From Bacillota bacterium (GTDB lineage Bacteria > Bacillota > Limnochordia > DUMW01): DNA of 34,661 bases. The position numbers and the translations under genes are program-made. Below the pieces are notes generated by a model. The model had not been told where the DNA came from. It saw nothing but the letters and a program-made list of their open reading frames with translations, and ran no database searches. The stretch's first letter is position 1. Every line of letters begins with the position of its first letter. The DNA is taken from contig DUMW01000064.1 of NCBI GenBank assembly GCA_012839765.1, positions 1 through 34,661 on the forward strand, in the 5' to 3' direction. Shown piece after piece: positions 1-7,416 of this stretch.

Positions 1-127
1 CTCCGTGGTTTACCTTCACCACGGGACTCATACGGAACGCTACTTGCCAACGAATACCTCTCCTGAGATTTTGAAGTTGCTTAGATTGGCAGGATATGAT
101 GAGAGGATATACCTCGCAAGAACCTAA
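1..127 (+). CDS. C-terminal end of an unrecognised upstream gene (partial)
   Basis: An open frame enters from the left edge and runs to a TAA at 125-127, giving about 41 residues that end in LAGYDERIYLART. The tail is rich in charged residues and has no membrane segment or metal motif. I do not recognise the family from this fragment. It lies on the same strand as the fucosidase-like gene that starts about 200 bases downstream, so it could be the last gene of a preceding unit. No clear terminator was found between them. Confidence 0.5.
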   Translation, partial: SVVYLHHGTHTERYLPTNTSPEILKLLRLAGYDERIYLART

Positions 128-324
128 GAAAAAAATTCAACGGCTTCTGCGTGCAAGGGTGCAAAATACCGGATCAATGTCGAAAAGTAATATACAAGCA
201 TGAGGGAACGGTACCACAATTTCGCTAGAACTAAAACCAATTGGAACTGGCCCTGCTTTGATTGGGGGCAGGCTTGATTCTGAAAGGCTATGGGAACGCG
301 CCGTGGACGAGGAGAGTGAGTTCG

Positions 325-1248
325 ATGTCGCACTGGTTCAAGGAAGCAGGGTGGGGTGTGTTCTTTCATTACTTGGGCAGTGAAGGCATGTCAGCGGAGG
401 CGTGGAATGAGCGGGTGGATTCCTTTGATACCCTTCTGTTTGCCCAGCAGCTGGCGCAGATTAATCCCGGGTATTGCTTCTTTACAATCGGTCAGAACTC
501 CGGCCATTACTGTGCCCCCAACGAAACCTATGATGAGATTGTCGGCATCGTTCCCAGTAAGTGTTCCAAACGGGATCTAATTGCGGACTTGGCCGCTGCC
601 TTGGCTCCGGTGGGGATTCCGCTTTTGGTGTATCTTCCCAGCGGAGCTCCCACCCTAGACCAACGGGCCCAGGAGAAGTTGGAGTGGGAATGGGGGTCCC
701 AAACCCCCTGGCCCGACTCCCGGGGCCCCAGGAAGGGCAAACGACTGGCCTCTTTCCAAAGGAAGTGGGAGGCCATCATCCGGGAGTGGTCTCTCCGGTG
801 GGGAGAACAGGTGAAGGGTTGGTGGTTTGACGGCTGCTACTTCGCCGAAGACATGTATCAATACCCGGACCCGCCAAATTTCGAAAGCTTTGCCCAGGCG
901 GCAAAGGCGGGAAATCCCGGGAGCATTGTTGCTTTCAATCCCGGGGTCAGGGTCCCGGTCACTTCTTTGACGGAGTATGAGGATTATACGGCAGGGGAAA
1001 TATCTACCGTGTTTCCGGTGGCGCGGGGGCCAATTCCTGAAAAGGTGCAGTATCACATCTTGACATATCTAGGGGCCACTTGGGGAGGTGGAAAACCGCG
1101 GTTTTGCACGGAGTTTGTGGTAGGGTACACAAAACAGGTGATTGGCCAGGGGGGGACCATTAGCTGGGATGTGCCCATAGGACCAACCGGGGAGATCCCA
1201 GGGGAGTTCCTCGAGCAGCTGGGTGCGTTGGCAAGCTTAAGGGAGTAA
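325..1248 (+). CDS. Short alpha-L-fucosidase-like glycosidase (GH29-type TIM barrel)
   Basis: This 307-residue protein opens with HWFKEAGWGVFFHYLG, close to the WF-EA-FGIF-HWG start of GH29 alpha-L-fucosidases. It carries WWFDG with Asp169 at the position of the GH29 catalytic nucleophile. The end (GGTISWDVPIGPTGEIP) matches the usual N-IGP-DG-IP segment. GH29 enzymes hydrolyse alpha-L-fucosyl linkages. At about 307 residues this one is shorter than typical members and lacks the C-terminal beta-sandwich, so its substrate is uncertain. No signal peptide is visible, so it is probably cytoplasmic. ATG 325 is preferred over the upstream TTG 262 because GAGGAGAG lies about 9 bases before it. It sits 32 bases before a sugar-binding protein gene, suggesting co-transcription. 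Confidence 0.75.
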   Translation: MSHWFKEAGWGVFFHYLGSEGMSAEAWNERVDSFDTLLFAQQLAQINPGYCFFTIGQNSGHYCAPNETYDEIVGIVPSKCSKRDLIADLAAALAPVGIPLLVYLPSGAPTLDQRAQEKLEWEWGSQTPWPDSRGPRKGKRLASFQRKWEAIIREWSLRWGEQVKGWWFDGCYFAEDMYQYPDPPNFESFAQAAKAGNPGSIVAFNPGVRVPVTSLTEYEDYTAGEISTVFPVARGPIPEKVQYHILTYLGATWGGGKPRFCTEFVVGYTKQVIGQGGTISWDVPIGPTGEIPGEFLEQLGALASLRE

Positions 1249-1280
1249 CAAAGATACTTCGGACAAGGAGGACAGTGCCC

Positions 1281-2570
1281 ATGGTGAAAAAGGCACGGAA
1301 GTCTATCGTGATTATTGTGGTCCTACTGCTGGTGACAAGTCCTGTAGTCTTGGCCCAAGATATGCTAACTGTTCTCCATTGGAAGGACATTTCCAGCAGT
1401 GAATTCGCAGAAAGTGAGATCATTGCCCAATTTGAAGAGGAAACAGGGATCAAGGTCAACTTTATGGTTCTGCCCTTGTGGCAGTATTGGGAGAAACTGC
1501 TTCCCATGGTGATGACCGGTACAGCACCGGATATCATCTTTGTACATAGCAGCTATGTGGAATGGGATCTGGTAAAGTACGTGGGTATGGATCTCCGCCC
1601 CTTTGCCGAAGGGGATCCGGAATACGATCTGGATGACTTTGTACCGGCCTTCGTTGATCTGTGTACCGATGAGCAGGGGCGTCTTTTGGGTATCCCCACG
1701 GAATGTAGTCTGGGGGAAATCATCATGTGGAATCCAGAGCTCCTTGGCCAAGCGGGCCTGGTGACACCGCCTGAGCTTTGGGAACAAGGGCAATGGACTT
1801 GGGACGCCTTGGCCGAGACAGCCCGGAAACTGACGATTCGCGACGCCAGCGGGAGGGCTGAGCAGATCGGGTTTTCACAGATGGGTTCTCCCTCCGAGTC
1901 CATGTGGAAGGCATGGGGCGTAAAGATTGCAGATGAGGCCCAGGAGAATTCTCTCCTGTACTCGCCAGAGACGATCCAGTGGCTTACCTGGGTTCAGGAA
2001 CAGCATCTCAACTATGATTGGATGGTGAGTGAAAAGGATATCTTGGAGGTCTTCGGCGGCTATGGTGGTGGTGAGTTGTCATGGAACCAATTTGCCACCG
2101 GGAAACTGGCCATGTTTACCCAGAATCTGCGGACCAATTTCGATACGGTGGATGTGGTGCCCATGCCGATGGGTCCGGCGGGTAAAGCCGCCACTGTGAT
2201 GGGGGTCTGGGCTACCGTCAATAAGGACGGCAACGTGGAAGCGGCCTGGGATCTACTCCGTCGTCTGACCGACAAGAACATGGAAGCCAGGAAAACTGCA
2301 ATTGGGGATTGGCCCCAAAGGTTGTCCTATGCCGATGTGTTCTTCGCGGTCCAGGGACAGAAAGTAGACCACATTTACTATTACATGGACATGTTAACCT
2401 ATGCCGAGCCGCGGGTCGCCATCCGAATGCGCAATTGGGCGAATATAAGCAACGGGTTGACGGAGGCCTGGAAGATGCTGGTTAACGGCACTATCTCTCC
2501 GGAGGATGCAGCCCGCAGGATGCACGAGCACGTGCAAAGGAACCTGGTATCACAGCCTGCTTATCTTTGA
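1281..2570 (+). CDS. Secreted extracellular solute-binding protein, family 1 (sugar ABC type)
   Basis: This 429-residue protein has a basic start, a hydrophobic stretch and a probable signal-peptidase-I site at VLA|QD. The mature part has the layout of family 1 sugar-binding proteins: an early EFEEETGIKV-type segment, then TGTAPDIIFVHSSY and TEAWKMLVNG near the end. Such proteins bind oligosaccharides and hand them to an ABC permease. There is no lipobox cysteine and no permease or ATPase gene nearby. ATG 1281 is chosen because AAGGAGG sits about 9 bases upstream; GTG 1275 would be too close to it. It lies between the fucosidase-like gene and a LacI regulator. It is distinct from the three mutually similar binding proteins further right. 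The exact sugar is unknown. Confidence 0.88.
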   Translation: MVKKARKSIVIIVVLLLVTSPVVLAQDMLTVLHWKDISSSEFAESEIIAQFEEETGIKVNFMVLPLWQYWEKLLPMVMTGTAPDIIFVHSSYVEWDLVKYVGMDLRPFAEGDPEYDLDDFVPAFVDLCTDEQGRLLGIPTECSLGEIIMWNPELLGQAGLVTPPELWEQGQWTWDALAETARKLTIRDASGRAEQIGFSQMGSPSESMWKAWGVKIADEAQENSLLYSPETIQWLTWVQEQHLNYDWMVSEKDILEVFGGYGGGELSWNQFATGKLAMFTQNLRTNFDTVDVVPMPMGPAGKAATVMGVWATVNKDGNVEAAWDLLRRLTDKNMEARKTAIGDWPQRLSYADVFFAVQGQKVDHIYYYMDMLTYAEPRVAIRMRNWANISNGLTEAWKMLVNGTISPEDAARRMHEHVQRNLVSQPAYL

Positions 2571-2626
2571 TGTTTCCGGGTTGGAGCTGGTGATCATTTG
2601 TGGGTCGGAGAAGGAGACAAGCGAGT

Positions 2627-3655
2627 GTGGATGAGATGACCAAGGAGCGACGGACGCCCACTATCCTGGATGTGGCCAAACGGGCCGGTGTGTCGAAATC
2701 TACCGTTTCCAGGGTCCTGACTGGTAGCGGTTATGTGGGCACAGAAACCCGCCAGAAGGTGGAAGAGGCCATTGCCAAACTGGGGTACAGCCCTAATCGG
2801 GCCGGGCGTATGCTGGCGAAACAAAGGTCTAACATCATCGGTGTGATGACCACCGATCGGACCCTTATTAACCCCGAAAGGCAGTTGGGGATCTACGTTT
2901 TACATTCCATGCAACGGATAGCTAATAAGACCGGGTATTCCATTGAACTTTTTTCTGCCTCTGGTCCTACGTCACCAGGCCTGGCTGCCATCCGGGCCGG
3001 TGAATGTGCGGGGTATATAGTCTTCGAGTATGAGAAGTGCACGGAAGTGGTGCATGAGTTGATGGAGCGGAAGACTCCCTTTGTGGTGATCAATCGCTAT
3101 GTCACCGAGCCACTCATTCATACCGTCTGTGCCGCGGAAAAATACGGTAGCAGGTTGTTGACGGAGCACCTGTTGGATCACGGGTATACCTGTTTGGCCT
3201 TTTTCGGGGAAAAGAGCGATTCACCCGTCACGGTGGCCACGCAGCGGCAATTGGGTTTCAAGGAAGCTTTGACCGAGCGGGGCATCCCGCCGGCACAGCA
3301 GTATATCATTACCGCAGGGGAGCAATTCCCGTGGCTGACGAGGATGAAGGAGGCCGGCATCAAGCCAGCGATAATTGCCCACTCGGATCTGCAGGCCATG
3401 ATGGTGATCAAGCATGCCCAGAGGATGGGCCTTCGGGTCCTGGAGGATTTTGTCATCGGCAGTTTCGACAATATCCAGTCCGGAGCCCTGATTAGCCCTG
3501 CCTTAACCACGGTGGATGTGCGGTGGCAGGAGATGGGGGAGAAAGCGGTGGATTTGCTGTTGGGTCTAATGGACGACCAGGGAACGTCAGTGGTTAGTAA
3601 ATTGATCTTGAAGCCACGGTTAGTTGTCCGGGAGTCCTGTGGTTGTAAGGGATGA
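2627..3655 (+). CDS. LacI-family transcriptional regulator
   Basis: The protein (342 residues) begins with a classic LacI DNA-binding head: TILDVAKRAGVSKSTVSRVL forms the helix-turn-helix, followed by the hinge region at ANRAGRMLAKQ-like residues. The rest is a periplasmic-binding-protein-like effector domain ending in the usual LILKPRLVVRESC segment. Members repress sugar-use operons until a sugar or sugar phosphate binds. It lies in the middle of the first operon, 56 bases after the binding protein, so it probably controls this operon autogenously. GTG 2627 is chosen over GTG 2600 and ATG 2636 because AAGGAG at 2611-2616 is 10 bases from it. No operator could be assigned with confidence. 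Confidence 0.92.
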   Translation: MDEMTKERRTPTILDVAKRAGVSKSTVSRVLTGSGYVGTETRQKVEEAIAKLGYSPNRAGRMLAKQRSNIIGVMTTDRTLINPERQLGIYVLHSMQRIANKTGYSIELFSASGPTSPGLAAIRAGECAGYIVFEYEKCTEVVHELMERKTPFVVINRYVTEPLIHTVCAAEKYGSRLLTEHLLDHGYTCLAFFGEKSDSPVTVATQRQLGFKEALTERGIPPAQQYIITAGEQFPWLTRMKEAGIKPAIIAHSDLQAMMVIKHAQRMGLRVLEDFVIGSFDNIQSGALISPALTTVDVRWQEMGEKAVDLLLGLMDDQGTSVVSKLILKPRLVVRESCGCKG

Positions 3656-3700
3656 ACTGGTAGGATTTTTCCCAAGTTAACCTGGAAAGGAGTTGACACT

Positions 3701-4373
3701 ATGCTGTCCCGTTTTCGTGTTCTGTTACTACTTGTCATGGTGATTAGCTTGACCAGCTGTATCAGCATCGAAGAGCATGAAGACCCGGTGGAACAGTGGT
3801 ATCGTTGTGGAGAATTTTGATGACTTGGTGGAAGGTACCATCAACCAACAGGATGGTTGGGTGGATACCTATGAGAATTGTATCATCCAGAGTGCCAAAG
3901 CCTTTGGCGGTGCGGGGAAGGCCTTACAGTTAGCCTTGCCTGCGGATGTGGGGAAAGTATTCTCCGAGACGGGTAAGGATGGTGTGGTGACGATTGGTCT
4001 TTCTTTGTTGCTGGAGGATCCCTTAGCCAAAGTAGTGGTGAGGGCCTATGATCCAGAAGGCAAGTCGATTATGATGTTTTTCCATGACGAAAGGGACTAC
4101 TGGGGCATTCAGTATCAGGGTCAGACGTGGAAAACCGTCTCTGCAGGGATCACCCCGGAAGTCTGGATCGATGTGGTAATCCGATTGGACTTTTCCAGCA
4201 AGCAGTTCACCGTTGAGGTAGATACAGGATCAGGCTTTACCACCCTTTGGTCCGGAATGGGCTTCATTGATGATGAGTCTACGGGTTTTGCCCGTTTGGC
4301 CTTGATCAGGTATGAGGGACAGGGGGACCCCAGTCCGATCTACGTGGACAACATCGAGATTCGCCAAGACTAG
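3701..4373 (+). pseudogene. Secreted lipoprotein with carbohydrate-binding-like module, interrupted by an apparent frameshift
   Basis: ATG 3701 has a strong ribosome site (GGAAAGGAG, 8 bases upstream) and starts a textbook lipoprotein leader ending in ISLTSC. That frame stops at TGA 3818 after 39 residues. The rest of the protein continues in another frame, open from 3753 to the stop at 4373. The downstream part aligns with the N-terminal module of the next gene: both have a V-NFD/VDFD start, QDGW, a Y-KS-MMFFHD / RAVLFFHDE segment and a closing YVDN/YFDQ strand. Reading the leader into the mature module needs a single-base shift between about 3761 and 3800. ATG 3777 exists in the second frame but has no good ribosome site. 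It may be a real mutation, a sequencing error or recoding. Confidence 0.7.
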
Positions 4374-4390
4374 GGGAGGTTCGGTGCAGG

Positions 4391-6706
4391 ATGAACAAAG
4401 GGAAGTTGGTCTTGCTGACCATGGGCTTCGTACTGCTGATGACCGGCGTCCTTGGGGCCAGCGGACCCCTCGTGGTTGATTTTGACCACTATCAACCGGG
4501 CCTCGTCGGTGGGCAAGACGGTTGGACCTCGCGATACGGTCATGGAATGATTCAAAATACTGTAACCCCCGATGGAACGGGGTATGCGCTAGAAGTGCTC
4601 CTTCCCGCGGAGCTGACGAAGGCTTTCCCGGAGCTAATTGGGGCCAGGCAGGTGGAGATCACCTTTAAACTGCAGCTTTCGGATCGGGACTCCAAAGTGG
4701 TGTTCTATGCCCTAGACAGCGCCGGCCGGCGTGCGGTGCTATTCTTCCACGATGAAGGGTCCCGTTGGGGGCTGCAAAGTGGCAGCGATTGGGTCTTCGT
4801 TCCCAACTCCTTGTCGCCGGGCCTTTGGATCGACCTGCGGCTGGTGATCGACTATACGAAACGTACGGTTTCGGTATACCGGGGCAGTGGCGGTCAATGG
4901 ACTCCCCTGTGGACGGATCGGGCCTTTACCCACGGTGACGCGGAACATTTTGCGACCTTTGTCATTATCCGTCACCCAGAGCAGGGGAGCGATACTCCGG
5001 TGTACTTTGATCAGCTGCAGATTACGGCCATAGGAGGAGAAGAGATGAAGGACCAGGTATCCGTTACTACCTCCCGGCCCCGTTACAGTATCTTTCAACC
5101 CGACGAGGAGGTAACCCTGACCTTTCGGGTGGAGCGGCAGGCCTACGACCGGGCGGATCTGCTAGAGTGGGAAATCAAGGATTTTTTCGGATCCAGAGTG
5201 CTTTTTGGCACTCTGGATCTTCCCGCGGGATTAGAAATCTATGAAGAGTCCCTTGTCCTTCCTCGGTTGAGACCCGGGTACTATGAAATCCAGGCTACCG
5301 TTAAAGGCTCCAATTCCCGATTGCCCAAAATGGGCAGCAGGCCCGCGGGAATCGCCACCTTCGGGGTGCTGCCTGAGGTTGAGCCCCTGCGGCCTGTGCA
5401 TCGGGACGATTCTAGGTTTGGGATCCAGGGGACTAACTTTCTCGATACGGGAGTCTTCATGTTGGGCGATCCCTATGATCCTCTGTATCACCTCTTGGGG
5501 GTCCGCTGGGTGAATCATGCTAGAAGCTGGCGGCAGTTGGAACCGGAGTTTTCTGGACAATACGAACCGAAGCTCAATCGCTGGGAGTTCCTTTATCCCT
5601 CCTACGAGGCCCAGAACGAACTGTCTCTGCTAACGTGTATTGACGGGCTGCCCTACTGGGCCATTGCTTGGCCCGATCCTTCTACCGCACCGAAGAGCCC
5701 GGCGGAACTCACCCATCCCTTAAGTCAAGCCTACCCGCCGCTGGACTATGAACAATATAGTGATTTTCTCGCCAAGGTAGCCGCGGAAGACTATGTCCGC
5801 AGGCAAACCCATTTTGCTGACATGCGCCATGGGTATTACCAGGTGCATTGGGAGCCCGATTGGCACTGGAAGGGTACCGATGAGGAGTTCATTCAGATGT
5901 ATGCCAGTGCCTATGAGGGGTTGCACCGTGGAGATCCCGAGGCGGTGGTCATGGGACCGGGCTATGGTGTTCTGGATGTGGCGGTGGAGGAGCTGGCCCG
6001 TCTGCTTCCGGCAGGACTTAAGGATTACCTGGACGGCATCGCAGTCCACGGGTACTACTGGGGCCAGTTGCAACCGGAAAGCCAGCCCCCCGAGGAGGGT
6101 TTGATTGAAAACCTCAGGAAGCTACGCAGTCTGGTGGATACATACCTGGGGCCTGAGGCCAAAGTGTTTCAAACCGAATGGGGGTTGGATTATCGGACCA
6201 GTTATGATTTGTTGACCCCCGAGATTCTCGATCGCCAAGCGGCCTACAGTATTCGCGCCCATATCATCTTCCTCGGTGAGGGGATGGATATTACCTACCT
6301 GTTCTATACCGCAGATTATTCCGGAGAAAGCGGCTATGGACTATGCTTCAATCTAAGCATGGAAGAACACAACTTTGGCGCTACCGCCATCTCCCCTAAG
6401 CCGGTGGCCATGGCTGCTGCCACCATGACCCGGGTGCTGGAGGGCACCAAGACCATCGGTCCTCTGCCGTTGACCGATGGACTCTACGCTTACCTGTTTG
6501 CCAGGGGTGACCAGTACGTCTGCGCCGCCTGGTCGGTCAACGGTCCGCAAGAGGTGACGGTGAACACCGACGCCACAGTCGTCGAGGTCATTGATTTCAT
6601 GGGAGGCCGGAGCGTACACCAGTCCCCAACGGGAGAGTACTCCTTGGCCTTAGATTCGTATCCCCTATATGTATTGTCCGCTGCCCCGATCCAAATTCGG
6701 CCATAG
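4391..6706 (+). CDS. Large secreted clan-A-like glycoside hydrolase with N-terminal binding-like module
   Basis: This 771-residue protein has a signal peptide (cleavage near LGA|SG). Residues about 28-215 form a beta-rich module like that of the upstream frameshifted lipoprotein. Residues about 220-330 look Ig-like. From about residue 345 the sequence resembles GH39/GH5-type TIM barrels: VHWEPDWHW places Glu488 as candidate acid/base, VHGYYWG lies between, and FQTEWGLD places Glu596 as candidate nucleophile. The C-terminal 90 residues resemble the small beta domain that often follows such barrels. The family and substrate are not certain; family 39-like or an unclassified clan-A family fits best. 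It follows the lipoprotein by 17 bases and ends the first operon. Confidence 0.75.
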   Translation: MNKGKLVLLTMGFVLLMTGVLGASGPLVVDFDHYQPGLVGGQDGWTSRYGHGMIQNTVTPDGTGYALEVLLPAELTKAFPELIGARQVEITFKLQLSDRDSKVVFYALDSAGRRAVLFFHDEGSRWGLQSGSDWVFVPNSLSPGLWIDLRLVIDYTKRTVSVYRGSGGQWTPLWTDRAFTHGDAEHFATFVIIRHPEQGSDTPVYFDQLQITAIGGEEMKDQVSVTTSRPRYSIFQPDEEVTLTFRVERQAYDRADLLEWEIKDFFGSRVLFGTLDLPAGLEIYEESLVLPRLRPGYYEIQATVKGSNSRLPKMGSRPAGIATFGVLPEVEPLRPVHRDDSRFGIQGTNFLDTGVFMLGDPYDPLYHLLGVRWVNHARSWRQLEPEFSGQYEPKLNRWEFLYPSYEAQNELSLLTCIDGLPYWAIAWPDPSTAPKSPAELTHPLSQAYPPLDYEQYSDFLAKVAAEDYVRRQTHFADMRHGYYQVHWEPDWHWKGTDEEFIQMYASAYEGLHRGDPEAVVMGPGYGVLDVAVEELARLLPAGLKDYLDGIAVHGYYWGQLQPESQPPEEGLIENLRKLRSLVDTYLGPEAKVFQTEWGLDYRTSYDLLTPEILDRQAAYSIRAHIIFLGEGMDITYLFYTADYSGESGYGLCFNLSMEEHNFGATAISPKPVAMAAATMTRVLEGTKTIGPLPLTDGLYAYLFARGDQYVCAAWSVNGPQEVTVNTDATVVEVIDFMGGRSVHQSPTGEYSLALDSYPLYVLSAAPIQIRP

Positions 6707-6844
6707 GTTTAAGGCTTTGTTTACTCTCTTGAGGACGTGGTCCTAGGCAAGACGCGATTTCCCGGAGACGACAGCCGATCTTGTTTCTATACCGACTTGG
6801 GAGCAAAACCCTTGGTTTCTTTGCAGTCAACCGCTGGCCCGCAC

Positions 6845-6890
6845 AGGCATCCCGAACTGCTGAAAAGGGATGCCTCGGGGCCTTCTTTCT
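6845..6890 (+). terminator. Probable intrinsic terminator after the first operon
   Basis: A perfect 9-bp stem (AGGCATCCC at 6845-6853 with GGGATGCCT at 6867-6875) encloses a 13-base loop and is followed by a pyrimidine-rich run ending TTCTTTCTT. It lies about 140 bases after the large glycosidase gene. The T run is offset from the stem by several GC bases, so efficiency may be modest. Confidence 0.5.
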
Positions 6891-7280
6891 TCGCCTGATT
6901 AGCCGGGGTATTTCCTACCCGGGGGATCAGTAATTCACTACGACTTTACATTTTTTTCGACAGGATTTTAAAGCATCGGCTGTTGCGACCATGGTCAGGT
7001 TCGTATCGGTCAAGATCCCGACCCGAAGTCTCACCAAGGAGCAGCGTGGTTGCCTTTGTCTACCGAAGACAAGGCAAGTTCCAGGAACCGGGGACAAAAC
7101 TGTCCCACTGACCACCGGACATTAGGATTTTCCTTCCACTGAAGTGACGTACTATATCTGCGGGAAGAGGTGTTCCCCGATATTGTTCTACCACCTAAGT
7201 CTCCAAAGGAAGCGGGGGTATAGTCTATGGGAAGAATTCCGCTGGTTGGGCCACACTAGTAACGGCCATTACGGGACTTC
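6891..7280. other. Gene-free intergenic stretch with several strong hairpins
   Basis: No convincing coding frame was found here. It holds a hairpin at 6895-6930 (CTGAT/ATCAG outside, GGGTA/TACCC inside), a perfect palindrome GACCATGGTC at 6987-6996, a long hairpin at 7050-7077 (TTGCCTT/AAGGCAA plus GTCT/AGAC with one bulged T) and a perfect 6-bp hairpin at 7091-7106 (GGGACA-AAAC-TGTCCC). None matches a riboswitch or small RNA class that I recognise. It may be an untranslated or regulatory RNA region, or a decayed intergenic segment. Confidence 0.4.
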
Positions 7281-7286
7281 AGTCAA

Positions 7287-7314
7287 TTGACGTTGAGGGG
7301 GAATATGGTAATAT
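7287..7314 (+). promoter_or_regulatory. Candidate sigma-A promoter for the mannosidase operon
   Basis: TTGACG (7287-7292) and TAATAT (7309-7314) are separated by 16 bases, about 100 bases before the alpha-mannosidase start. The -35 box overlaps the perfect palindrome GTCAATTGAC (7282-7291), which could be an operator. Assignment rests on consensus similarity only. Confidence 0.4.
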
Positions 7315-7416
7315 GGGAATTGTGGTGACGGTGCCTTCCACGATAGAAAGAATCCTGGCCTTCACATAGATTTCGTTAGGTGAAACACAATCAAGAAGAA
7401 GGGCAAGGTGAAGAAC

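Noticed and set aside
6927-7115. Small minus-strand open frame in the hairpin region
   Set aside because: It has no ribosome site, a composition unlike a protein, and it spans the strong stems.
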